Shown here: positions 34,321 through 42,681 of the stretch, piece by piece
Numbering within the stretch: position 1 is the first letter of the stretch
How the letters are laid out: each line of letters starts with the position of its first letter
From: Candidatus Gastranaerophilales bacterium
GTDB taxonomy: Bacteria; Cyanobacteriota; Vampirovibrionia; Gastranaerophilales; Gastranaerophilaceae
Assembly: GCA_944325885.1 (NCBI GenBank)
Contig: CALVBT010000001.1
Location: forward strand, 280,037-344,036
Direction: 5' to 3'
Length of the DNA stretch: 64,000 nucleotides
The notes under the pieces: generated by a model
Seen by the model: the letters and a program-made list of their open reading frames with translations, nothing else
What the model was told of the DNA's origin: nothing
The model's database searches: none
Translations under genes and position numbers: made by a program

Positions 34321-35403
34321 ATGTATGTAAATAAGTGTACTAAATGTGGTGCGGAATTTGAAACTAAAAACCCTAAAAGGGTAATTTGTCCTAATTGTTT
34401 ATACCCCGACAAAAAACCGGGTGCCGAAACTGGCTCAGATAATGAAGATACTGGACACAATCATTCTGCTGACCAAAATAATTCAGGTTCTTCTTACGAA
34501 AGACCTGCTTCTTACAGCGCAGGCGGTTATTCTTATGATAACGGTTATCAAAGAAGAGAAGAACGTTCTTATCAGCAGGACAGACCGAGATATGACGGCG
34601 GATATCAAAGACCGCAGCAGGGTGGATATCAAAGACCGCAAGGCGGGTATAATCGTCCGCAGCAAGGCGGATATCAAAGACCGAGAAGTCCTCGACCATA
34701 CGATAGAAATCAAGGCGGATACCAAAGACCGCAGCAGGGTGGATATAACAGACCTCAAGGCGGGTATAATCGTCCGCAGCAAGGCGGCGGATATAATCGT
34801 CCTCAGGGTAACAGACCTCAAAATAACAGAAGACCTGCAGGCCGTCCGCAAAGACCGCCAAAACAACTGCTTGTTAATAAGGAGCAATTGGCACAAATTG
34901 AAGAATTGTACAAAAAGATGCTGCCTCTGCCTAATCCGGATGCGCATGAGGTTATTGCAGAGCAAATCGGTCTGGAAGCAAGAAAGGTATTCTTTGGTAT
35001 AAATCTTGTAAGACAAAAAATGATGCTGCCAAAGCTTGCTTTCCCGAAAAGAAAACTGGCTGTATCTCCGGATCAGCTGACAGCTATTAAAATGCTGTAT
35101 GAACCGTTATTACCGCTGCCGCCTATCGGCTGTCACAAAATTATTGCCGCACAGTTGAAAATTGATGAATGGCGTGTGCATGTCGGAATCGGCCTTATTA
35201 GAAAACAACTCGGCCTTGACCGTTGGAACCCTGAAAGAGCAGATGCTCCTGAAGAGTTTAAACAGGCTGCACAGACAGAAAAAGCTGTTGATTCTAAAAA
35301 AGAAGAGACTGCTCCTGCAGAACAAGCTGAAGAAAAACCTAAAAAACGTGGAAGAAAAAAAGCTGCAGAAGCAGATGCTGAACCTGTAAAAGAAGATGAG
35401 TAA
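34321..35403 (+). CDS. Zinc-ribbon protein with disordered Gln/Gly/Tyr/Arg-repeat region and duplicated C-terminal domain
   Basis: Unrecognised 360-residue protein. Residues 1-35 form a zinc ribbon (CTKCG...CPNC). Residues about 50-180 are low-complexity repeats of the type GGYQRPQQ / GGYNRPQ, resembling RGG/prion-like RNA-binding regions. Two homologous modules of about 65 residues follow, each with (K/P)(E/D)QLxxI..LY..(M/L)LPLP and a GI.L(V/I)RK-type end. An Ala/Lys/Glu-rich tail closes the protein. It overlaps rimM by 8 bp, so it is probably co-expressed with ribosome and tRNA maturation genes and may bind RNA. The upstream CCTTTT/AAAAGG hairpin (34295-34310) covers part of the Shine-Dalgarno. 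Confidence 0.8.
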   Translation: MYVNKCTKCGAEFETKNPKRVICPNCLYPDKKPGAETGSDNEDTGHNHSADQNNSGSSYERPASYSAGGYSYDNGYQRREERSYQQDRPRYDGGYQRPQQGGYQRPQGGYNRPQQGGYQRPRSPRPYDRNQGGYQRPQQGGYNRPQGGYNRPQQGGGYNRPQGNRPQNNRRPAGRPQRPPKQLLVNKEQLAQIEELYKKMLPLPNPDAHEVIAEQIGLEARKVFFGINLVRQKMMLPKLAFPKRKLAVSPDQLTAIKMLYEPLLPLPPIGCHKIIAAQLKIDEWRVHVGIGLIRKQLGLDRWNPERADAPEEFKQAAQTEKAVDSKKEETAPAEQAEEKPKKRGRKKAAEADAEPVKEDE

Positions 35404-35935
35404 GTTAATTTCTATTGGTAAAGTCCTGAATTTTCACGGAATAAAAGGTGAAATTAAACTTGGCTTTACAGCAGGAAAAGAAAACCTTATTAAGAGTTTA
35501 AAAAAAGTTTACCTCTTTGTTGATAACAATAAGGTCGAGTTTAGTGTGTCTTCTGTAAGATTTCATAAGAATTTTGCTATTGTAAAATTTGACGGCATAA
35601 ATTCAATAGATGATGTAATGAAAATAAAGGGGCTGCTTGTTCATGTTCCTGAAGAGTTTTTAAAATCAAAACTGCAGAAGGATGAATTTTTGATAAGCGA
35701 CCTTGTAGGGCTTGAGGTTTTTGATACCAATGGTGAAAAAATCGGCAAAGTCAATGATATAGGTGAAAATAAAGCATCTAATCTGATAGAAATTGAAAAA
35801 TTGAACGGGCTTAAGTTTATGGTTCCGTTTGTCAAAGAATGGGTTCCGGAAGTTGATTTGGACGGCAAAAAAATTGTTGTAAATATGATAGAAGGGATAG
35901 ATTCTTCAGCTTCTGACACCGGAGTGGAAAAATGA
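35396..35935 (+). CDS. rimM: 16S rRNA processing protein RimM
   Basis: Assembly factor for the 30S head that binds S19 and helps 16S maturation. 179 residues with the N-terminal RimM beta-barrel (IGKVLNFHGIKGEIKLGF) and a C-terminal PRC barrel (LISDLVGLEVFDTNGEKIGK, then FVKEWVPEVDLDGKKIVV). It starts 8 bp inside the preceding gene and overlaps trmD by 4 bp (ATGA), the classical rimM-trmD arrangement. No rpsP is adjacent. Confidence 0.93.
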   Translation: MSKLISIGKVLNFHGIKGEIKLGFTAGKENLIKSLKKVYLFVDNNKVEFSVSSVRFHKNFAIVKFDGINSIDDVMKIKGLLVHVPEEFLKSKLQKDEFLISDLVGLEVFDTNGEKIGKVNDIGENKASNLIEIEKLNGLKFMVPFVKEWVPEVDLDGKKIVVNMIEGIDSSASDTGVEK

Positions 35936-36669
35936 GGTTTGATGTAGTTACTCTTTTTCCTGATATGATAAATCAGGCTTGCTCTCACAGTATCATTGCA
36001 AGAGGGATAGACAGCGGTGTTATTGAGGTAAATACTTTCAATCCACGTGATTACACCAAAGATAAACATAAAAAAGTCGATGACACTCCTTTTGGCGGCG
36101 GAGCAGGAATGGTTTTGATGTGCCAGCCTTATTTTGATTGTTTTGATGCTATTGATAAAGATGCTGACTCGGAGGTTATTATTTTGTCTCCTCAGGGAGA
36201 GGTCTTTAATCAGCAGTTGTCAATGGAGCTTGCAAAGAAAAAACAAATTGTTTTTATTTGCGGTCATTATGAGGGTTTTGACGAACGCATAAAACAGTAT
36301 ACAAAAGCCAGAGAAGTTTCTATAGGCGATTATGTTTTAACAGGCGGAGAGCTGCCTGCATTGTGCATGATTGACTCAATTTCCAGAAACATAGAGGGAT
36401 TTCTTGGCAAGATGGATTCTGCTCATTTTGATTCGTTTTCAGACGGTTTGTTGGAGTATCCTCAATATACAAAGCCACGTGAGTATTGCGGGCTTGAGGT
36501 TCCTGAGGTTTTGCTCGGCGGAAACCATCAGGAAATTGCAAAATGGCGTAGAAAACAACAGTTTATAGTTACATATAAAAAAAGAAGAGATTTATTTGAT
36601 AATTTCAAAAAAAACTGCAATAATAAATATGATATAAAACTTTTGAATGAGGTTTTAAAAGAGCTTTAA
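35932..36669 (+). CDS. trmD: tRNA (guanine37-N1)-methyltransferase
   Basis: SPOUT-class enzyme that makes m1G37 in tRNAs reading CNN codons and prevents +1 frameshifts. 245 residues with the N-terminal MRFDVVTLFPDM, PFGGGAGMVLM, the trefoil-knot motifs FICGHYEGFDERI and SIGDYVLTGGELPAL, and the C-terminal helix region (NHQEIAKWRRKQ). Length is typical. Confidence 0.97.
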   Translation: MRFDVVTLFPDMINQACSHSIIARGIDSGVIEVNTFNPRDYTKDKHKKVDDTPFGGGAGMVLMCQPYFDCFDAIDKDADSEVIILSPQGEVFNQQLSMELAKKKQIVFICGHYEGFDERIKQYTKAREVSIGDYVLTGGELPALCMIDSISRNIEGFLGKMDSAHFDSFSDGLLEYPQYTKPREYCGLEVPEVLLGGNHQEIAKWRRKQQFIVTYKKRRDLFDNFKKNCNNKYDIKLLNEVLKEL

Positions 36670-36722
36670 TTGTATGCTTAAAGTGTATAATTTATTAGAT
36701 ACAGAATTGGGTTTTGGTAATT

Positions 36723-37604
36723 ATGGAAATAAATAACGAACAATTAAAAAAGCTATTTGATTTGGCAGGTCTTGATGCTGTAGCAGAAGAGGCAAATTCT
36801 GATGATATTAACAAAGCTTTAATCCTTATCGAGCGTAAGTTTGTGTCTATGTCACCAAACGATGTCATGACTGTACCTGCAGAATTTAATATATTAATTG
36901 TTGATGACTTAGAGCTTTCCATTTATCAATTTAACCAGCTTCTCAAAAAGGTTGGTATTGTACCGACTGTTGCAAGAAACAAGATAGAGGCACTTGCTGA
37001 ATTAAAGAAGAAAAAATTTGATTATATAGTCGTTGACCTGTTTTTGCCCGATGCAACAGACGGTCTTGAGCTTATAGAAGAGTGTATAAAACTCAGAGAA
37101 GCAAAACGCACAAATAAAATCATTGTAATGTCAGGAACTGACGATAAAGATTTGATAGAAAAATGCTACAAACTCGGGATAGATGAATTTGTCCCCAAAA
37201 GCAGCAATTGGCATGATCAGATTCTTAAATTTATAACAAGTTCTCTTACTTCAAAACAGCATGAAGATTTTTTCAAGTATTCAATAAATGACAATATCTG
37301 CTGCTATACTATCAACAAGTTCAATAGCCAGAAGCATATTGATTTGTTGATAAAAGACGTTACAACAAGCCTTTATACAGGTTTTACAAATATCATTTTC
37401 AATATGGAAAATGTCAAAATTTTTGATGATGAGTATACTACAGTGTTTACAACATTGTATAAAATGTGTAAAGAAAAAGGCGGTCAGTTTATGCTGGTTA
37501 AAATTTCAGAATCAGTTAGAGCTGCACTGACAGATGCATTTTTAGATACTTTGATTCCTATATATAATAGCGTAGACCTTGCTGTGAGCAAATTAGAGGG
37601 CTAA
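36723..37604 (+). CDS. Receiver-domain protein with C-terminal STAS-like domain
   Basis: 293 residues from ATG 36723 (a TTG lies 9 nt upstream). An N-terminal helical region of about 55 residues precedes a CheY-like receiver domain: acidic pair in ILIVDDLEL, phospho-acceptor Asp in YIVVDLFLPDATDG, Ser in IVMSGTDD, Lys in FVPKSS. The C-terminal 100 residues (LIKDVTTSLYTGFTNIIFNM to VDLAVSKLEG) have the alternating strand-helix pattern of a STAS anti-sigma-antagonist domain. A likely role is phosphorylation-controlled partner switching; no kinase or sigma factor is adjacent. Confidence 0.82.
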   Translation: MEINNEQLKKLFDLAGLDAVAEEANSDDINKALILIERKFVSMSPNDVMTVPAEFNILIVDDLELSIYQFNQLLKKVGIVPTVARNKIEALAELKKKKFDYIVVDLFLPDATDGLELIEECIKLREAKRTNKIIVMSGTDDKDLIEKCYKLGIDEFVPKSSNWHDQILKFITSSLTSKQHEDFFKYSINDNICCYTINKFNSQKHIDLLIKDVTTSLYTGFTNIIFNMENVKIFDDEYTTVFTTLYKMCKEKGGQFMLVKISESVRAALTDAFLDTLIPIYNSVDLAVSKLEG

Positions 37605-37607
37605 TCA

Positions 37608-38036
37608 TCAATCCTCTATCATATCGACTCTTTTTGCATGTCTTTCTCCCAAAAATTCTGTAGAAAGCCATATGTCTGTAATGTCTTTAGCCAGTTCTTC
37701 TCCGACAATTCTCTCTCCAAAGCAGAGGATGTTGGCATTGTTGTGAAGGCGTGACATTTTTGCAGAACAAGTGTCTGAAACAACAGCAGCTCTTATCCCT
37801 TTTATTTTGTTGGCTGCAATGGACATGCCTATACCTGTGCCGCAGATAAGAATACCCAGCGTGTAGGTGCCGTCTGCTACTTTGTTGGCTACTTTTTTTG
37901 CAATCAGCGGATAGTCGCAGGATTCTTGAGAGTGTGTGCCTGCATCTTCTACATCGTATTTTTGTGTAAGATGATTTATGATTATGTTTTTGAGTCTAAA
38001 ACCTGCGTGGTCACTGCCGATTATGATTTTTTTCAT
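37608..38036 (-). CDS. rpiB: Ribose-5-phosphate isomerase B
   Basis: RpiB/LacAB-family isomerase of the pentose phosphate pathway. From the ATG at 38036 the product has 142 residues. GSDHAGFRLK, the active-site CGTGIGMSIAANK and the histidine in SRLHNNANIL are present. An upstream ATG at 38048 is in frame, but GGAG sits before the inner ATG at standard spacing, so I use that one. Its stop is 3 bp from the convergent receiver-STAS gene. Confidence 0.95.
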   Translation of the reverse strand: MKKIIIGSDHAGFRLKNIIINHLTQKYDVEDAGTHSQESCDYPLIAKKVANKVADGTYTLGILICGTGIGMSIAANKIKGIRAAVVSDTCSAKMSRLHNNANILCFGERIVGEELAKDITDIWLSTEFLGERHAKRVDMIED

Positions 38037-38166
38037 TAGCTTCTCCATTTTTCTTAAACTATAACATATTATTGTAAAAATATGTTAATTTGTTTCTTAA
38101 AACTTTAAAGTAATCTCCATGCTCTGCCGAATATTATAATGTGGATGATAATAAAGGATATGTGAA

Positions 38167-38373
38167 GTGATTAACAAAATTATAGACGGTGTGAATGAAC
38201 TTGAAGAAATGATGTGCGAGTATTCGGAAATGAACTCTTTTCTGTTTTCGCACAACAAGATATTTATGATTGCAAGCAACAGTCTTTACAAAACACCTGA
38301 ATATAACCACCAGCCTTATACTTTCAAATACGGTGATTATAATTTTGAAGATTATCTGAAAAATTACGTCTAG
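38167..38373 (+). CDS. Small hypothetical protein, tentative
   Basis: 68-residue frame with a GTG start. Acidic N-terminal half (MINKIIDGVNELEEMMCEY) and Tyr-rich C-terminal half (NHQPYTFKYGDYNFEDYL). AAGGA lies about 12 nt upstream. No homologue recognised. It ends exactly where the convergent kinase gene stops, which favours a real gene, but evidence is weak. Confidence 0.5.
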   Translation: MINKIIDGVNELEEMMCEYSEMNSFLFSHNKIFMIASNSLYKTPEYNHQPYTFKYGDYNFEDYLKNYV

Positions 38374-38916
38374 TTATTTCTCTGATTTATTTTTGTTCAA
38401 AAAACTCTTTATTTCTTTTGCAAGTTCAATTGATTTGGCTTGCAAATTTTCATATGTAGAGTTGTTTTCTATAACGTAATCCCAGTCTTTTATGTCATCC
38501 AGATCCACTTCTGTGACATCTGTTTCTCCTACGAGCTGGCCTCGCTGGCTTCTTGTTTCTCTTGAGGCTTCTACACGGATAGTGAAAGCGTTTGCTTCTT
38601 TAAAAAATTCGAGTTCTCTTTTTACTCTTACATCCGGTACTATTATGTTGCCTGGCATTTTTATTACTTTTTTTATCCAGTAGTCTTTATCTTCGCTTCT
38701 TCTTTTGTTGCCAAGATTTATCAAATCCTGTCTGTATTGGGCTTTATTCTGTTCAATTTCTTCAAAAGAAAGCCCTTTTTGTTCTCCGTATTCTATTTTT
38801 ATAGCATCTCCTAGCCCGATTCTTTTAAAATTTGTTAAGTTTTCTAACAAAATTTTTGCTACTGTATCCTTCCCGCTGTACTGTTTTCCGGAAAGTATAA
38901 TAATTTGTTCTGCCAT
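38374..38916 (-). CDS. P-loop kinase of the animal-type phosphomevalonate kinase family
   Basis: 180 residues from ATG 38916, which has AAGGGAG upstream (a TTG at 38925 is too close to it). Walker A is SGKQYSGKDTVA. Following elements YRQDLINLGNKRR, IIVPDVRVKRELEFF, RETRSQRGQL and DWDYVIENN line up in order with the human PMVK fold (Pfam P-mevalo_kinase) as I remember it. In bacteria such proteins may instead be nucleotide kinases. No mevalonate-pathway genes are near, so the substrate is open. It is separated from recG by a small plus-strand gene. Confidence 0.72.
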   Translation of the reverse strand: MAEQIIILSGKQYSGKDTVAKILLENLTNFKRIGLGDAIKIEYGEQKGLSFEEIEQNKAQYRQDLINLGNKRRSEDKDYWIKKVIKMPGNIIVPDVRVKRELEFFKEANAFTIRVEASRETRSQRGQLVGETDVTEVDLDDIKDWDYVIENNSTYENLQAKSIELAKEIKSFLNKNKSEK

Positions 38917-39047
38917 TTTTAGCAATTCTCCCTTGAAATTTTTTTTTTATGATATATATTATTATACACCAATAATAATATAAGTTACTTTCCACTGATA
39001 AATAGATAAAAGCCAATAGAAACCTAGAATTGGGGTTCTGAAGAGAA

Positions 39048-39236
39048 ATGAAAATCAACAACATAGACGTAAGTTTCCGCTTACGCAGCTTGCTACCTCG
39101 AAATAACGCAGAAAACTATGTGCGGGCAAAACAAAAATATGCCGACGCAGAATATATCGTGCAAATGAAAGACTCTATCAACAGTTCTTCCGCTTCTCGT
39201 TCTAATCAAGTTTTGCGAGATCTGGGACTGTTTTAA
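39048..39236 (+). CDS. Small basic hypothetical protein with N-terminal VSF motif
   Basis: 62 residues, MKINNIDVSFRLRSLLPRNN onward, basic and polar. The MKIN...SF start is like other Asn-rich N-termini in this window. GAAGAG gives a weak Shine-Dalgarno. The last 35 bp overlap the convergent recG 3' end. Function unknown. Confidence 0.55.
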   Translation: MKINNIDVSFRLRSLLPRNNAENYVRAKQKYADAEYIVQMKDSINSSSASRSNQVLRDLGLF

Positions 39237-41610
39237 ACTTTTCATCGAGTTCTTCATTTAATTCTTTTGGTATAACAGCTTTGTTTTCGGACACGGCTTG
39301 AATGAGGTTAAAAGCTTCTGCTCTTGCCTGTTCCAGTATTTTTGTGTCTTTTAGTATGTCTGCAAGTGCAAAGTTCACCATACCGCTCTGCCTTGTTCCC
39401 AAAAATTCTCCGGGGCCTCTTAGTTCTAAGTCTTTTTCTGAAATGATAAACCCGTTGTTTGTTTGTTCCATAATTTTTAAACGCTCAATCGTTGTTGTGC
39501 TGTTGCCTGCAGGCACGAGTATGCAGTAGGATTGCAAATCTGAACGCCCTACACGGCCTCTGAGCTGGTGTAGTTGTGAAAGTCCGAATCTTTCTGCATT
39601 TTCTATCATCATTACCGTAGCATTCGGTACGTCTACCCCAACCTCCACAACAGTTGTGCTGACAAGAATATCAAACTCTTTGTTTTTGAATTTTGTCATT
39701 ACATCGTCTTTTTCTGCATTGGAGAGTTTTCCGTGCAGCAAACCTATTTTTAAATGCGGAAACACTTCTGTCTGGAGTCTTTCTGCTTCTTTCGAGGCAG
39801 CTTTGGCAGAAAGTGTTTCGCTTTCGTCAATCAGAGGATAAACAATGTAGCATTGATGCCCGTCGTCTATTTCTTTTTGCAGCATTTTGTAGGCTTGTTT
39901 TCGCTGTGATTGTTTTATTACAAAGGTTTTTATCGGTTTTCTGTTTTTCGGCATTTCATCTATTATAGAAAAGTCCAAATCTCCCTGTGTTGTCAGTGCA
40001 AGTGTTCTCGGTATAGGGGTCGCTGTCATTGTTAATACTTGAGGATTTTTCCCTTTGGTCATAAGCTGTGAGCGTTGCTTTACTCCGAAACGGTGCTGCT
40101 CATCTATGACAATTGCGCCGAGATTTTGAAATTCTATTCCGTCTTGAATGAGCGCATGTGTTCCTATCGCAATATTTATTTGACCGTTTTTAAGGTCAGT
40201 CTCGAGCTTTCTGCGGACTTTTATTCCATTGGTGCCTGTAAACAGACCTACACTTAGTCCAAATGGCGTCAGCCAGCTTATAAAGTTGTTAAAATGTTGC
40301 TGAGCCAAAATTTCTGTAGGAGCCATTAAAACACCTTGATATCCGTTTTCTACTGCAGAAAGCAGCATTATGCAGGCTACAACAGTTTTCCCGCTGCCTA
40401 CATCCCCCTGCAATAGTCTTTGCATTGGGGTTTCTGATGAAATATCTTTTAGAATTTCTTTTACAGCTCTATTCTGCCCGTTTGTCAGCGTAAATGGAAG
40501 AGAGTCTATAAATTTTTGTACCAGACCGTCTTTTTTTATTTTCAGTGGGATAGCTTTGATTTTTTGAGTATTTTCTTCTCTTAGCATAGCCAGTTTTAAC
40601 TGAAGAAGGAAAAATTCTTCAAAAACCAGTGTGTATCTGGCTCTTTCGAGAGTATCTTCGTTTTCGGGGAAATGGATTTGTCTTATTGCTTTGTTTCTGT
40701 CAAGAAGGTTGTGTCTTTCTCTGATATCTTGAGGAATAACATTATTTATTACTGGGCTGAATTGTTCAATAGCATTGTATATTGCTCTTCTCAGTGTTTT
40801 TATGTTCAATCCGTCCACAAGCTGGTATACGGGTACTATTCTTGCGAGGTTGAGGTTTTTGCCGGATTCAAATTCTCCTGAAAGTACCTGGAATTCGGGT
40901 TTGTCTATTGTATAGGTCCCTGAGTATTTATCAATTTTTGCTTTGCCAGATATGATTATGTTGGAACCTTTTACAAATTGGGATTTGTAGCGTTCCAGCA
41001 AAAATTTGCTGGCTTTTGCATAAAAGAAATTCAGTTTTATTATTCCTGTTTCGTCAACAACAGATACTCCAATAATTCCGAGGTTGTTTTTAGTGTTGTG
41101 TGCGCTTATTGATTTTATTGTGCCTATTACTGTCGCATTCATCCCTTCTTTAAGGTCTTTTATAAAGGTTCTTGAGGAATAATCAACATGTCTTTTGGGA
41201 AAGTAAAACAGTAAATCTCTGGCAGTAAATATGTTGAGCTTGTGCATCAGGCTGCCTATTTTTGGCCCGACTCCTTTTACATACATTACGTCTGTTTTTG
41301 ACGGGTCTTTTGAAATTGTGTTTACATCTGTTTGTTTAATTTCGCCGTCTGTATTAATTTCCTGTCTTAGGGTATAAACAAGCCTTTGTACCGACTTTCT
41401 TCTTGTCGGCATTGTAGAAATCGAATATGTTTCAAATTCTTTTATGAGCATTATCCATTTCGGATTTTTTTTTGATTTTGAATATAGCTTGTGGAGCTGT
41501 TTTAATATAAAACCGGAAAACGAATCATGCCTGCCTTTTATATCTATATACAGATTTTTTTGTTCAACCTCTATAGCCTGTTTTATCTGCTCTAAATTAT
41601 TAATCATCAT
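39202..41610 (-). CDS. recG: ATP-dependent DNA helicase RecG, long form
   Basis: Branch-migration helicase that remodels stalled forks and Holliday junctions. 802 residues. An N-terminal extension of about 110 residues precedes the wedge/OB domain, a feature I associate with cyanobacterial-type RecG. Walker A GDVGSGKTVVA lies near residue 400, DEQHRFG is motif II, TATPIPRTL is motif III, and QLRGRVGRSDLQSYC plus the C-terminal GPGEFLGTRQSG are specific for RecG. The adenylate cyclase gene ends 4 bp inside its start, so expression is coupled. Confidence 0.96.
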   Translation of the reverse strand: MMINNLEQIKQAIEVEQKNLYIDIKGRHDSFSGFILKQLHKLYSKSKKNPKWIMLIKEFETYSISTMPTRRKSVQRLVYTLRQEINTDGEIKQTDVNTISKDPSKTDVMYVKGVGPKIGSLMHKLNIFTARDLLFYFPKRHVDYSSRTFIKDLKEGMNATVIGTIKSISAHNTKNNLGIIGVSVVDETGIIKLNFFYAKASKFLLERYKSQFVKGSNIIISGKAKIDKYSGTYTIDKPEFQVLSGEFESGKNLNLARIVPVYQLVDGLNIKTLRRAIYNAIEQFSPVINNVIPQDIRERHNLLDRNKAIRQIHFPENEDTLERARYTLVFEEFFLLQLKLAMLREENTQKIKAIPLKIKKDGLVQKFIDSLPFTLTNGQNRAVKEILKDISSETPMQRLLQGDVGSGKTVVACIMLLSAVENGYQGVLMAPTEILAQQHFNNFISWLTPFGLSVGLFTGTNGIKVRRKLETDLKNGQINIAIGTHALIQDGIEFQNLGAIVIDEQHRFGVKQRSQLMTKGKNPQVLTMTATPIPRTLALTTQGDLDFSIIDEMPKNRKPIKTFVIKQSQRKQAYKMLQKEIDDGHQCYIVYPLIDESETLSAKAASKEAERLQTEVFPHLKIGLLHGKLSNAEKDDVMTKFKNKEFDILVSTTVVEVGVDVPNATVMMIENAERFGLSQLHQLRGRVGRSDLQSYCILVPAGNSTTTIERLKIMEQTNNGFIISEKDLELRGPGEFLGTRQSGMVNFALADILKDTKILEQARAEAFNLIQAVSENKAVIPKELNEELDEKFKTVPDLAKLD

Positions 41611-42668
41611 TCGGTTATTCTTAAAACTTCATAAATATTGATTTTATGGCTTTTGCCTTTTATTGATACTTCTCTTATTTTTATTACATCTACAATTTGT
41701 GAAATTTTGTTGTAAGTGTTTTCGCTTATGAGAATATGTGTCTTGTAGATTTTGTTGTAGTCTTCGATTCTGCTGGCAATGTTGACAGTGTCGCCTATTA
41801 CAGTGTATTCAAATCTGTTTTTTGTTCCGACATTACCGATAAAGGCCTCGCCTGTGTTTATACCTATTCCGATATCTATTTTAGGCTTGCCTTCTTCTAT
41901 CCATTTTTGTTTTATTTCTTTAACTTTGTTTCTCAATTCATAGGCGCATTTTACTGCATTTTTGGCATGCATCTTGTCGGCAGAAGGGTCGCCGAATACC
42001 ACTAGCACAGCATCTCCTATGAATTTGTTAATTACACCTTTGTACTTTGTAATAATAGGCTCAAGTTCGCTAAAGTATTCGTTTAGCAGCTGGGAAACTT
42101 CTTCTGCTTTTCTGCTTTCGGAAAGAGAGGTGAAACCTCTGATATCGGCAAACATTATTGTTATTTCCTGCCTTTTGCCGCCCAGTGCAACTTCGGTACT
42201 GCTTTTTAGAATTTTGTTTTTAATATCGCTGGAGATGTATTTTCCGAGAACATTCTCAATTTTTTTGTTTACATTTTCTTTGAATAAATGTATATATATG
42301 TCTGCAAAATATTTAGCAAACAATATTGCCAGAAAAACACCCGCAATATTTATAAAGACAAAATTGTTGAGGGCGATTTTGTAAGAAATAAAATATGCAA
42401 TTATAAAAAATACCAGATATGCCATTGCCGCTATTCTTGTTGCAAAGACAAATACAGCAAGACTTACCAGTGCTGCTGATATTGTAATTAACAGTTTTGC
42501 GTGTTTATTCAATACAATTTTTTGCTGAATTGATTCTTGTTGAATATTCTTTTGAATAAATACGTTGTTAATTCTTGTGTCTATATATTTGTCACAGAGG
42601 CTATTTGCCGTGTATAAGACACTAATAAAAGATATAATAAACAGTACCAGCAACTTTTTTTTGTTCAT
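41607..42668 (-). CDS. Membrane-bound class III adenylate/guanylate cyclase
   Basis: 353 residues: an N-terminal hydrophobic helix, a short extracytoplasmic segment, two or three further membrane helices (to about residue 130), then a class III cyclase catalytic domain. Metal and catalytic sites are visible in ITIMFADIRGFTSLSESR and GVINKFIGDAVLVVFGDP. IGINTGEAFIGNVGTKNRFEYTVIGDTVNIASR completes the domain, split here by conserved DTVN. It probably makes cAMP as a second messenger; the Lys and Asp of substrate choice suggest ATP but I did not model this. It overlaps recG by 4 bp. Confidence 0.9.
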   Translation of the reverse strand: MNKKKLLVLFIISFISVLYTANSLCDKYIDTRINNVFIQKNIQQESIQQKIVLNKHAKLLITISAALVSLAVFVFATRIAAMAYLVFFIIAYFISYKIALNNFVFINIAGVFLAILFAKYFADIYIHLFKENVNKKIENVLGKYISSDIKNKILKSSTEVALGGKRQEITIMFADIRGFTSLSESRKAEEVSQLLNEYFSELEPIITKYKGVINKFIGDAVLVVFGDPSADKMHAKNAVKCAYELRNKVKEIKQKWIEEGKPKIDIGIGINTGEAFIGNVGTKNRFEYTVIGDTVNIASRIEDYNKIYKTHILISENTYNKISQIVDVIKIREVSIKGKSHKINIYEVLRITE

Positions 42669-42681
42669 AAGTTAATTGTAC

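Noticed and set aside
34600..34830. Direct repeats with GGATATCAAAGACCGCAG-type units as a mobile or regulatory array
   Set aside because: They are in-frame codon repeats for a disordered protein region.
34421..35016. Long overlapping frames on both strands (193 and 177 codons) in the QGGYQRPQ region
   Set aside because: They are mirrors of the low-complexity repeat in the main gene at 34321; they lack Shine-Dalgarno sites and plausible composition.
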